From NCBI GenBank assembly GCA_002692725.1, contig NZLU01000023.1, positions 1 through 64,000 on the forward strand: 64,000 nucleotides of DNA. Direction: 5' to 3'. The translations under genes were made by a program, and so were the position numbers. The DNA comes from Ponticaulis sp. (GTDB lineage: Bacteria > Pseudomonadota > Alphaproteobacteria > Caulobacterales > Hyphomonadaceae). Under the pieces are notes generated by a model. That model worked only from the letters and a program-made list of their open reading frames with translations. It was not told the DNA's origin and made no database searches. Below are positions 15,036 through 22,823 of the stretch, one piece after another. Position 1 is the first letter of the stretch. Every line of letters starts with the position of its first letter.

Positions 15036-16448
15036 ATGACTGTGCCGAAGTCGATTTATACGGCATACTCGGCCTGGTCATCAGATGAGTGGGGAGCATT
15101 TGACGTGACGATTACCGGATGGAAGGCGCAGGTCAAAGCCTGGAAAACCTGGAGCGGCTGGAAGAAGGGCTCCCGGCTTACGCCCGTCAGCCTCAACCGG
15201 ATGAAAGACCTCAGCGCATTCGATCTGGCTGTGATTGCGCAGAATGAGATGCATGATGATACGGTCAGGCAGGCCGCGCGAGACGAATTGAGCGCGCGTG
15301 AGGGCGAGGCGCCAAATGCCGCTGCGATTTGCGTGCCCTCCTTTATCTCGCCCGGGGATGTCGGCGGTATGTACCGACGCACATTTGGCTGGACGCGGAC
15401 CTTACGCATTTTGTCTGGCTGGGTGATCCTCGCCTTTGTGATCCTCACATTCGCGGCGATTGGCTGGCATACCGAACATGTGGATGACGTTCTGTCCGAT
15501 GCGCGGCAGCGCGGGCTGATCAGCGGGTATGACTATCTCGACAAGGGCAGGCGCGCGACGGCTGACGAAATTGCAGAAATTCCGCGGGATGCGCGATCCT
15601 CCGCCTTCGACTCTGATATCCGATACAGTGAGGTCTTGTTGTGGCGGGTCCGGGACACTGACGCCGCGAAAAATCTGCAAATGGTCGGTCACGTAGGCAC
15701 GTTCGGCATTATCGGAATGTGCGTGTCATTTCTGGCCTGGTTTCTGCTGACGCTGTTCAGGCGAAAGCCAGTGCGCATTCTTCTGTTGCGGAAATTCAAT
15801 CGCAAGAAGCTGTCTAAATCCATGTCACATGTGATCGATATGCAATTACGCCCCTTCGGCCATGTGATGACGCTGTCGGACAGATATTTCCAGAAGTCGA
15901 AATGGGATTGGTTTATGTTTGGCCTCCCAGCAAATCCACTTCACATCGCGCTCTATGTCATCTGGCTGCCCCTCCGCATTATTTTACGCCAGTTCAACCG
16001 GGCAAAATGGGGCCCGGCCTGGGTCGGATCGGCGCGGAATTTCAGATCGCTCGCACAGCGCCTGCGCGACAGGATTGGCCTCAATTTCGAGATCATGTGG
16101 GGCAAGCAAGGCTCATTCCTGATCCGGACGAGCGATCAGTGGTGGCAGAATGTGATCACCCTGCTGATGCGATCGGCTGACGTGATCATTGTTGACGTAT
16201 CTGATGTGACACAAGGCACCAAATGGGAGCTCAATCGGCTTGACGGCGACAAGGCCTGGGAAAATGCCATCTTCATGTCCCTGGATGAAAAGGAAGGTCA
16301 GGCACGGGCGGCCTTGTCTGAATATGCCTGGAGGCAGCCGAAAATATGGCTGTATGAAAAATCGGGTCGGATGGAAGGCGAGAAAGAGTTTCGTCAGGCG
16401 GTTATTGATGCGGTGGAACGAAACCTGAAGGATCGGTATGCCGGTTAA
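15036..16448 (+). CDS. Membrane protein with a TIR-like/nucleotide-binding-like C-terminal domain
   Basis: A 470-residue protein that I cannot assign to a named family. It has a soluble N-terminus (1-120), a membrane segment at about 124-145, a 65-residue loop, and a second segment at about 217-240. The C-terminal cytoplasmic domain begins with a strand VRILLLRKFN and includes RTSDQWWQNVITLLMRSADVIIVDVSDVTQGTKWELNRL. The pattern of a hydrophobic strand ending VDVS, then W-E, recalls TIR and related STALD-type domains, which is inference. A further re-entrant hydrophobic patch lies near 305-325. It is monocistronic. It may be a sensor or effector; no function is claimed. Confidence 0.7.
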   Translation: MTVPKSIYTAYSAWSSDEWGAFDVTITGWKAQVKAWKTWSGWKKGSRLTPVSLNRMKDLSAFDLAVIAQNEMHDDTVRQAARDELSAREGEAPNAAAICVPSFISPGDVGGMYRRTFGWTRTLRILSGWVILAFVILTFAAIGWHTEHVDDVLSDARQRGLISGYDYLDKGRRATADEIAEIPRDARSSAFDSDIRYSEVLLWRVRDTDAAKNLQMVGHVGTFGIIGMCVSFLAWFLLTLFRRKPVRILLLRKFNRKKLSKSMSHVIDMQLRPFGHVMTLSDRYFQKSKWDWFMFGLPANPLHIALYVIWLPLRIILRQFNRAKWGPAWVGSARNFRSLAQRLRDRIGLNFEIMWGKQGSFLIRTSDQWWQNVITLLMRSADVIIVDVSDVTQGTKWELNRLDGDKAWENAIFMSLDEKEGQARAALSEYAWRQPKIWLYEKSGRMEGEKEFRQAVIDAVERNLKDRYAG

Positions 16449-16515
16449 CCTTATGTCACTCTTTCCGTTGAGGCGCTCACCCCGTAAGACTTGAAAAAAC
16501 ATCGGGGAGTGACGC

Positions 16516-18063
16516 GTGAGCTGGAAAGAAAGCATAGACGAATTGCGAGCGCGAGAGCGCCTGGCCGAGAAAATGGGCGGCGAAGAGCCCGTCTCTCGAC
16601 AACGTGGTCGCGGCAAGCTGACCGTGCGCGAACGCGTCGCCTTCCTCGCTGACCCCGGCAGCTTTCAGGAGATCGGCAAGATTGCCGGACGCGCCGAGTA
16701 TGATGAAAACCACCAGCTGAAAGACTTCCTCCCCGCCAATATGGTGGTCGGTCGCGGCAAAGTCGGCGGCACACAATGCGTGATCCTGGGCGATGACTTC
16801 ACAGTGCGCGGCGGAGCGGCCGATGCCAGCATTCGCGGCAAGATGATCATCGCTGAGAAGATGGCGGCTGAATATCGCTTGCCACTGGTCCGCCTGATTG
16901 ATGGCACGGGCGGTGGCGGTTCCATCAAAATGCTCGATAAAGACCCGCGCACCTACATCCCCGAAACGCCGGGTTGGGAGCTGGTGGTTGAAAACCTTTC
17001 TGAGGTGCCCGTCGTGTCGCTCGCCCTCGGGCCGTGCGCAGGTCTTGGGGCAGGGCGTGTGGCCGCCAGCCATTATTCCGTCATGGTGAAAGAGCTATCT
17101 CAAGTCTTCGTGGCCGGGCCGCCCGTTGCCATCGCCATTGGCGAGGATGTCACCAAGGAAGAGCTGGGCGGCTGGAATATTCAAGCCAAAAACGGCACGG
17201 TGGACGACGCCGTTGAAAGCGAGGCTGAGGCCTTCGAAAAAACGCGGAAATTCCTCTCCTATCTGCCCTCATCCGTGCATGAACGCGCCGCACGAACCGA
17301 ACCGACAGACGATCCCGACCGCCGCGAAGAGAGCCTGATCGACATCGTGCCCACCGATGGCAAAACGCCTTACAAGCCGCATAAAATCGTCGAGTCTTGC
17401 GTGGATCAGGGTAGCTTTTTCGAGATTGGCCCGTATTGGGGGCGGGGCATCGTCACCGGCTTTGCGCGGATAGATGGTTATCCCGTTGGCATTCTGGCGG
17501 GCAACCCCTTCTTCCTCGATGGCGCCTGGACGGCGGACACCTGTGATAAGGTCACGCGCCATGTCGACCTTTGCGACACCTTCCATCTGCCCATTATTCA
17601 CTTTGTCGATTGTGCGGGTTTTGCCGTTGGCGTGCGGCACGAAACCGCCGGCGTGACGCGCCGAGGTGTGCGCAGCATGGCAGCCGTCTATCAGGCAAAT
17701 GTGCCAATTTGCTCGATTGTGATCCGCAAGGCGTTCGGCCTTGCTGGCTCGGCCATGATGAACCCGACGCGGACGAAATGGCGCTATGCCTGGCCGTCTG
17801 GCGATTGGGGCTCGCTTCCCATGTCCGGCGGCATCGAGGCGGCCTATCGCAAAGAGATTTCAGAGGCAGAAGACAAAGAGGCCTATCTCGAAGCGCTCTA
17901 TGCCAAGTTCGATGCCATCCGCTCGCCCTTCCGCACGGCCGAATCCTTCCTCGCCGAAGACATTATCGACCCCCGCGACACCCGCCCCAGCCTTGTCGAC
18001 TTCGTTCACCACGCCGAACGGATGTTGGAGGCGGGGCGGATAAGTAAGGGGTACAGGCCGTAG
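16516..18063 (+). CDS. Acyl-CoA carboxylase, carboxyltransferase (beta) subunit
   Basis: A 515-residue carboxyltransferase of the propionyl/methylcrotonyl-CoA carboxylase beta family. It transfers the carboxyl group from carboxybiotin to an acyl-CoA. Both crotonase-like halves are present: an N-terminal CoA-binding half with DGTGGGGSIKML and GPCAGLGAGRVAASHY, and a C-terminal half with GAWTADTCDKVTRHVDLCD, FVDCAGFAVG and GLAGSAMM. The biotin carboxylase partner is not in this window, so the substrate is undefined. The start is the GTG at 16516 with GGGGAG upstream. The stop codon lies inside a long inverted repeat. Confidence 0.9.
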   Translation: MSWKESIDELRARERLAEKMGGEEPVSRQRGRGKLTVRERVAFLADPGSFQEIGKIAGRAEYDENHQLKDFLPANMVVGRGKVGGTQCVILGDDFTVRGGAADASIRGKMIIAEKMAAEYRLPLVRLIDGTGGGGSIKMLDKDPRTYIPETPGWELVVENLSEVPVVSLALGPCAGLGAGRVAASHYSVMVKELSQVFVAGPPVAIAIGEDVTKEELGGWNIQAKNGTVDDAVESEAEAFEKTRKFLSYLPSSVHERAARTEPTDDPDRREESLIDIVPTDGKTPYKPHKIVESCVDQGSFFEIGPYWGRGIVTGFARIDGYPVGILAGNPFFLDGAWTADTCDKVTRHVDLCDTFHLPIIHFVDCAGFAVGVRHETAGVTRRGVRSMAAVYQANVPICSIVIRKAFGLAGSAMMNPTRTKWRYAWPSGDWGSLPMSGGIEAAYRKEISEAEDKEAYLEALYAKFDAIRSPFRTAESFLAEDIIDPRDTRPSLVDFVHHAERMLEAGRISKGYRP

Positions 18064-18164
18064 GGCGGTGATGAGCACCGGACTTGATCCGGTGGAAATC
18101 CCGCCGGATTGGTTCCGCTTTATGGCGGGATTTATCGGATAACATCCGTTGCATCGCCGCCCTA
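18061..18164. repeat. Nested inverted-repeat element
   Basis: A 13-bp arm at 18061-18073 pairs with 18152-18164 (one G-T wobble), and inside it a perfect 10-bp pair AAATCCCGCC (18096-18105) / GGCGGGATTT (18124-18133). The outer left arm includes the TAG stop of the carboxylase gene. It may act as a terminator-like or mRNA-protecting structure, or be a small dispersed palindromic element. Confidence 0.6.
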
Positions 18165-18237
18165 CAGTTCGTGGCCTGCGGCTCAGCGCCCTGCGCCTTC
18201 GCCTTGCTCGTAGCGCCGCCAATTTAGAATTGCGCTC

Positions 18238-18340
18238 ATCCCTGCATAGGCAGGGATCTGGTCACGGCTCACCGATATCCCGTCCTTCAACGGGATGAGC
18301 GAGGTCTCTCCACTGCCGATACCCGCGGATTGGCGGGTAT
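18238..18340. repeat. Array of three palindromic repeats
   Basis: Three short hairpins in a row: ATCCCTGC/GCAGGGAT (18238-18257), ATCCCGT/ACGGGAT (18277-18296) and ATACCCGC/GCGGGTAT (18319-18340), with GGATGAGCGA after the second. The same style recurs at 23284-23344. These look like members of a dispersed extragenic palindrome family. They lie just upstream of the TIR-DnaJ gene. Confidence 0.65.
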
Positions 18341-18431
18341 CACCCGGATCTACGAAATCACGCTCGCGTCCAAACCTTCCCTCTCACTTCAAAACGCCCT
18401 AGATTTTTTACACGGTAGTCGGGAGGTCAGC

Positions 18432-19787
18432 GTGTCGGATGTCTTTGTCAGCCATAAATCGGAGCGGCGTCCCGCGGCGCGTCATTTGGCGAGACTGGTT
18501 CAGAGTTACGGCTATTCGGTCTGGGCCGATTATGAGGCGCTGCCGGAGGATGGTTTTAACCGCGCGCTGGAAGGCGAACTGAACGCAGCAGGCGCGGTGC
18601 TTGTTCTCTGGTGCCAGCACTCTGTGAAAAGCCCTTGGGTGATTGAACAGGCGCGCATGGCGCGCGAGAGCGGGCGGATTATTCCTTTGCTGATGGAGAC
18701 GGTCGACCTGCCGCTCGGCTTTGCCAGCATGGCGACCCATGACCTCAGCGATTGGGATGGGACGGGCCGCAGTCCGCTGCTTGACCCGGTGCTTGAAGCG
18801 ATCGCTGACAAGACCGGCAAACGCCCGCAAATGGAGTATGACGCGCTCAAAACCTATGAGGCGAGCTGGCGCGATTTTGGCGCGCCGCGCTGGACACAAT
18901 TTGCGTTGGGCCCGCCTGTGACTGGTGATGAGGCTGTATCGGCTGTGCCGCCCGACCCAAAGACCGAACAAGCAGAAGAGAAGACGGGCTCAACCGAAAC
19001 GAAGACCGGTCAGAACAAGGGTTTCTCGCCGGATGAGGATGTGTTCGAGAAGATTTTTGGCGAAGTGTTTGGCAAAGGCAAAGATGAAGGCACTGCTGAC
19101 GAACCGGGCAGGGGACCAGATCTGCGTGTGTCTTATCAGATTACGCTCGAACAAGCCTTTACCGGGCTGAAGCCGGAGATCAGCTTCAAGCGTCGTGTGC
19201 CCTGCGTCGCCTGTGAGGGGTATGGCGCACCGAAATCTGAAAGATCCGGTGCCTGTGCGTCGTGCTCGGGAAGCGGGAAAGTCGAGAAAGAGCAGGGCTT
19301 TTTCAGGATGAGCCAGACCTGTCCCGCCTGCAAGGGATCCGGGCAGAAGGGCAAAGCCTGCGGAGCCTGTGAGGGCAAAGGCCTGATCGAACAGGCTGAG
19401 ACGGTGAAAGTGACGATCCCGGCGGGAATGGAGAATGGCAAGAAGCTGATGCTCGTTGGAAAGGGGGATTATGGTCGCCCCGGAAAACAAGCTGATGGTC
19501 CGCCGGTAGCGCCGACATCAGGCGATCTTTATCTGGATGTGGCCTTCCAGAAGCATGCGGTTTTTGAATTGAACGGCCTCGACCTTATCTGTCGCTATCT
19601 CGTCAAAGACAGCGTGCTGCGCAAGGGCGGGTCGGTGAAGGTGACCGGCATTGACGGTAAACAGCTGAAGCTGAGCGTGCCGAAAAAGTCCGAGCCGGGC
19701 TCACGGTTTCGGCTGACCGGATGCGGTATGCGAAACCTGAACGGCACGCGCGGCGATTTATTTGTTCAGCTGGTGACGCAGACGTGA
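18432..19787 (+). CDS. TIR domain fused to DnaJ zinc-finger and C-terminal domains, J domain absent
   Basis: A 451-residue protein with an unusual domain order. Residues 1-130 are a TIR domain: DVFVSHKS strand A, VWADYEALPEDGFNRALEGE, then SPWVIEQARMA with Glu72 at the position of the catalytic Glu of NAD-cleaving TIRs. A charged linker (165-200) leads to a DnaJ-like G/F-type stretch (EKIFGEVFGKG), then the DnaJ middle region with all four zinc motifs (CVACEGYG 258, CASCSGSG 275, CPACKGSG 297, CGACEGKG 310), and the DnaJ substrate-binding C-terminal domain (about 322-451). No HPD-containing J domain is present. The GTG start at 18432 has GGGAGG five bases upstream; the longer frame from 18330 would translate the palindromic repeats. 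It is a single gene with its own terminator. Confidence 0.9.
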   Translation: MSDVFVSHKSERRPAARHLARLVQSYGYSVWADYEALPEDGFNRALEGELNAAGAVLVLWCQHSVKSPWVIEQARMARESGRIIPLLMETVDLPLGFASMATHDLSDWDGTGRSPLLDPVLEAIADKTGKRPQMEYDALKTYEASWRDFGAPRWTQFALGPPVTGDEAVSAVPPDPKTEQAEEKTGSTETKTGQNKGFSPDEDVFEKIFGEVFGKGKDEGTADEPGRGPDLRVSYQITLEQAFTGLKPEISFKRRVPCVACEGYGAPKSERSGACASCSGSGKVEKEQGFFRMSQTCPACKGSGQKGKACGACEGKGLIEQAETVKVTIPAGMENGKKLMLVGKGDYGRPGKQADGPPVAPTSGDLYLDVAFQKHAVFELNGLDLICRYLVKDSVLRKGGSVKVTGIDGKQLKLSVPKKSEPGSRFRLTGCGMRNLNGTRGDLFVQLVTQT

Positions 19788-19815
19788 AAAAGCCCGCCTC
19801 AGAGGCCGGGCTTTT
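19788..19815 (+). terminator. Intrinsic terminator of the TIR-DnaJ gene
   Basis: Stem AAAAGCCCG / CGGGCTTTT immediately after the TGA stop codon, with a 10-base loop and a T tract. Confidence 0.9.
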
Positions 19816-19861
19816 GTGTGTGTTCATGAATCCCGGATCACGTCTGGGATGATAGATCACG

Positions 19862-20800
19862 CTAGTCTTCTGACTCTGCCTCTTCGCTCGCCTCAGGCTT
19901 CACGAATTTCATCGTCATGCGATCGCTTTCGCCAATGGCGGCATAATGGTCCTCGCCCTGATAGTCTCCTGCCACACTGCCATCACGGTTTGCGGACCGC
20001 AGGTTGGGCGGCAGGGTCCAAACGCCATAAGGATGGTCTTTGGTGTCGTTCGGATTGGCGTTAATGTCAGACGCTTCCAGGAATTCAAAGCCGGCTTCCG
20101 CGGCCTTCTGCTTCACATAATCCTCGTGAACATAGCCAGTTGGCGCGCCCGGGATTTGCTCATCTGAGCTGTTCAGACGGTGCTCGACCACACCAAGAAT
20201 GCCGCCGGGCTTCAGGGCGTCATAAGCATCCTTGAAAATCTTGTCGTCATAATTGCCCGCCATCCAGTTATGGACGTTGCGGAAAGTGAGGACGTAATCT
20301 GCGGTGGGTTCCTCGAACATCGGCTCGCTGCTGCCTGAAAGGATAACGACGCCGATATCGCCAAAGGCTTCCGGCTTGGAAATATGGCTCTCGGTGAAGC
20401 TTGCCATGGCGCGCTCACCAAATCCGGAAGACGGGTCGGTCATGGCCGCATAATATTTGCCGCTGTCTTTCAGATATGGCGCAATGATGGAGGCGTAATA
20501 ACCACCACCGGGCCAGATCTCGACAACCGTGTCGTCCGGTTCAATGCCCATGAATTCCAGCGTTTCGATCGGATTGCGATACTCATCGCGGGCGACATCG
20601 CCTTCTGGGCGCCAGCTTCCGGCCGCAGCCGCTTCCAATGTCATGGCGCCCGTCGCTTCTGGTGTTGTGCTGGTTTCTTCCGCAGGCGGCGCGGACGCTT
20701 CAGGCGTGGGGGTCGGTTCGGCGGGTTCCTCGGAGCCGCCGCAGGCGGCGAGTGTCAGTGCCAGAATGCTCGCGGATGTGATGCTCAAAACAGTTTTCAT
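19862..20800 (-). CDS. Exported methyltransferase-fold lipoprotein
   Basis: A 312-residue protein. A lipobox (LAAC, Cys at about 20) and an acidic Pro/Thr-rich linker (21-55) show that it is an envelope lipoprotein. The rest resembles the exported 'predicted methyltransferase' family (COG4798 type): VVEIWPGGGYYASIIAPYL in the SAM-loop position, ADYVLTFRNVHNWM, and ALKPGGILGVVEHR. A SAM enzyme outside the cytoplasm would be odd, so it may bind something else. The start is the ATG at 20798-20800 with AGAGGATCTGCAA upstream; the longer frame lacks an N-terminal signal. It is divergent from hsp20. Confidence 0.82.
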   Translation of the reverse strand: MKTVLSITSASILALTLAACGGSEEPAEPTPTPEASAPPAEETSTTPEATGAMTLEAAAAGSWRPEGDVARDEYRNPIETLEFMGIEPDDTVVEIWPGGGYYASIIAPYLKDSGKYYAAMTDPSSGFGERAMASFTESHISKPEAFGDIGVVILSGSSEPMFEEPTADYVLTFRNVHNWMAGNYDDKIFKDAYDALKPGGILGVVEHRLNSSDEQIPGAPTGYVHEDYVKQKAAEAGFEFLEASDINANPNDTKDHPYGVWTLPPNLRSANRDGSVAGDYQGEDHYAAIGESDRMTMKFVKPEASEEAESED

Positions 20801-20839
20801 TTGCAGATCCTCTGTACCGGCAGGGTGGTATCGGTCCCT

Positions 20840-20867
20840 CTTGCGCGGTGAAGATGGCACCCCATAT
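20840..20867 (+). promoter_or_regulatory. Sigma-32 (RpoH) type promoter for hsp20
   Basis: CTTG at 20840-20843 and CCCATAT at 20861-20867, separated by 17 bases, match the heat-shock sigma factor pattern (CTTGAA, about 14-15, CCCATNT). Transcription would begin near 20875, leaving a leader of about 105 bases that contains the thermometer. Confidence 0.75.
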
Positions 20868-20879
20868 CCTTGTTGTCGA

Positions 20880-20980
20880 GACGCCGATGACGGGTCCGAC
20901 ATCTGGTGCGCCGAAAGGGCATCAACTCACAATCAGACAGGGGCACCTGTCGAACTTGTTGCTTTTGAAAGGACTTGATT
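20880..20980 (+). ncRNA. ROSE-like RNA thermometer in the hsp20 leader
   Basis: The last hairpin (20958-20974) reads GTTGCTT-TTGA-AAGGAC. The ribosome site AAGGA pairs with TTGCTT, leaving a bulged G. This is the U-U/C-G-C-U against AGGA arrangement that defines ROSE elements of alphaproteobacterial small heat-shock genes. Two further hairpins lie upstream: GATG-A-CGG/CCG-A-CATC near 20887-20904, and ACAGG/CCTGT near 20937-20950. At low temperature the fold should block translation of hsp20; at high temperature it melts. Confidence 0.8.
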
Positions 20981-21457
20981 ATGCAAACGATTGATCTGTC
21001 ACCAATCTACCGCTCTATGGTCGGTTTCGACCGTGTCGCCAACATGCTGGATGCAGCATCACGGCTCGACAACTCACAGGGCTACCCCCCATACAATATC
21101 GAAAAAACAGGCGACAATGCGTTTGTCATTGAGCTTGCGGTTGCCGGTTTCAGCGAAGATACGCTGGATATCGAAACCAAAGAAGGTCTTCTGACGATTG
21201 CCGGGAAAACCGGCGCGACAGAAAGCGAAGAGAAGCGCGAATTCCTGCATCGCGGCATTGCCGAGCGCAGCTTTATCCGCCGCTTCCAGCTTGCTGACCA
21301 TGTGATCGTGAAGGGCGCGAGCCTGGAGAACGGTCTCCTGCGTGTGGAGCTTGAGCGTCAGTTGCCAGAGGCGATGAAGCCTCGTAAAATCTCTATTGGT
21401 GAAACCTCTCAGAAGGAACAGCCAAAGGTGATTGAAGGCGGCAAAAACGTCGCTTAA
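20981..21457 (+). CDS. Small heat-shock protein (Hsp20/IbpA family)
   Basis: A 158-residue alpha-crystallin chaperone. It holds unfolding proteins in a refoldable state for DnaK and ClpB. The N-terminus (SPIYRSMVGFDRVANMLD) matches the IbpA class, and the alpha-crystallin domain (about 36-125) has the usual V-x-G-x-L ending replaced by an A-x-L-E-N-G-L-L-R-V-E-L strand. The start chosen is the ATG at 20981 directly after the AAAGGA site; a TTG six bases earlier is in frame but lies in the thermometer hairpin region. Control is by a sigma-32 promoter and a ROSE-like element. A terminator follows. Confidence 0.95.
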   Translation: MQTIDLSPIYRSMVGFDRVANMLDAASRLDNSQGYPPYNIEKTGDNAFVIELAVAGFSEDTLDIETKEGLLTIAGKTGATESEEKREFLHRGIAERSFIRRFQLADHVIVKGASLENGLLRVELERQLPEAMKPRKISIGETSQKEQPKVIEGGKNVA

Positions 21458-21488
21458 TCAGCCCCGTTCACCCCAGACCCCCAGAGAG

Positions 21489-21515
21489 CGGCGCGTCCTT
21501 TGACGCGCCGTTTTT
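21489..21515 (+). terminator. Intrinsic terminator of hsp20
   Basis: Stem CGGCGCGTC / GACGCGCCG followed by five T, placed exactly at the end of the convergent gene at 21516. Confidence 0.9.
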
Positions 21516-22718
21516 CTATGCGTCGGTTTTGGAGTTATCCTCTGAATCTGCCTCGGCATCGTCAGATGGCGCATCCGGCTCGTCAGGGATGACCGCTGTT
21601 TCCGGCACGCTTTCAGACGCCTGGGCGGTCTCTTCAACTGGTGTGACTTCGGTCGTCTCGTCCGCGACAGTCGCGTCTTCTTTAGCTTCAGGCACAGCTT
21701 CCGGTTCCGGTGTCGGCTCACCCAGCGGGAAGGTGTCAGTCAGACCCGCCGCTGCCAGAAATTCAACGATAGCCTCATCGCCAGGAGTTGCAGCAAAAGC
21801 CGCCTTCAGAGTGTCGAGCGAGGCGTTTGAGTGGCCCTGAACGCCCTGCTTGAACTCATCTTCGCCGATTTTGACGGTAACCGTCTTGCGCTTTTTCGCA
21901 ATGGATTCAGCGTTCGCTTCGGTCCATGCAACATAAGTCGCACCGACTTCGTCACGGATCAGCGGCAACAGAGTGTCGCTGACATTGGCAAATTCGTCGA
22001 ATGGCGCGCCAGCGCGCGGTTCTTCCATGAATTCAACCCAGGCCGAAACAAAGGGTGCGGTGTCGCGGATCATCTGGCCGGGCTTCTCTTCCAGAAGCAG
22101 TTGAGACAGTTGCCCTGCCAGCGCGAAATCCGCAAAGCTCGGATGCCCGCCAAAAATGAAGAGATGATGCTCAAGATGCGCATTCAGGAGTTTCAGAAAG
22201 CGTTCGAAAGATGCCTCGAGAATTGGCGCGGTTTTCTTGCTTGAACCGACAAGCTTCAATCGGCCCGTCATGCTTTTCGCGATGGACTTTTCGATATCGG
22301 CCCGGTTCTGGACGTCATATCCCGCAAAAATCTGATCGGCCTGACGTGTGGCAGAGGCTTTGGCTGCCGCCGTTGTGCCCCAGCGATAATGGAACATCAC
22401 CTTATTCAGCCATTCGTCGGCATAGTCTTCCAGAAGCAATGACAGCGCCTGGCTCGGCGGATAATCCGGGCGTGCGGCAGGTGATTTCACCTTGTCTTCA
22501 ATGCGCGACAGAATGAGGCTGGAATCGTGCGCGATGCCGCCATTCGGAGACACAAGCATGGGCAGCGCCTGGCTTTTCGCGAGGCCCTGAAACTCTTTCT
22601 CTGTGCCAAATCCTTTCGACACCCAGTCAAAGGGTAGCTTCTTGTAACGTAGATAGCTGCGGACTTTTACAGAGTAAGGGGACAGGTCTGATCCGAAAAG
22701 GCGGTATTTGGCGGACAT
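21516..22718 (-). CDS. Glutathione S-transferase-like protein with acidic C-terminal tail
   Basis: A 400-residue protein. Residues 1-80 are a thioredoxin-like GST N-domain (LFGSDLSPYSVKVRSYLRYKKLPF, QALPMLVSPNGG, HDSSLILSRIED), followed by an all-alpha GST C-domain (about 90-240). Beyond about residue 330 comes an acidic low-complexity tail rich in Glu, Pro, Thr and Asp (ending DAEADSEDNSKTDA), which is unusual for a GST. The Ser/Pro position SPYS at the active site suggests a Ser- or Cys-independent class. The substrate is unknown. It is monocistronic and convergent with hsp20. Confidence 0.82.
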   Translation of the reverse strand: MSAKYRLFGSDLSPYSVKVRSYLRYKKLPFDWVSKGFGTEKEFQGLAKSQALPMLVSPNGGIAHDSSLILSRIEDKVKSPAARPDYPPSQALSLLLEDYADEWLNKVMFHYRWGTTAAAKASATRQADQIFAGYDVQNRADIEKSIAKSMTGRLKLVGSSKKTAPILEASFERFLKLLNAHLEHHLFIFGGHPSFADFALAGQLSQLLLEEKPGQMIRDTAPFVSAWVEFMEEPRAGAPFDEFANVSDTLLPLIRDEVGATYVAWTEANAESIAKKRKTVTVKIGEDEFKQGVQGHSNASLDTLKAAFAATPGDEAIVEFLAAAGLTDTFPLGEPTPEPEAVPEAKEDATVADETTEVTPVEETAQASESVPETAVIPDEPDAPSDDAEADSEDNSKTDA

Positions 22719-22823
22719 AATGGAGCTCCAAGCGAGGGCGAAGGCTTACGCGGGCTTGGCGCTCGGTTCAAGTCGCAATCTTTAACTGGTCTCAGCGCGT
22801 GGCTGGCCGGTCACAGGGGCTTT

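Noticed and set aside
18330-18431. N-terminal extension of the TIR-DnaJ frame (34 codons)
   Set aside because: It translates part of the palindromic repeat array; a good ribosome site precedes the GTG at 18432.
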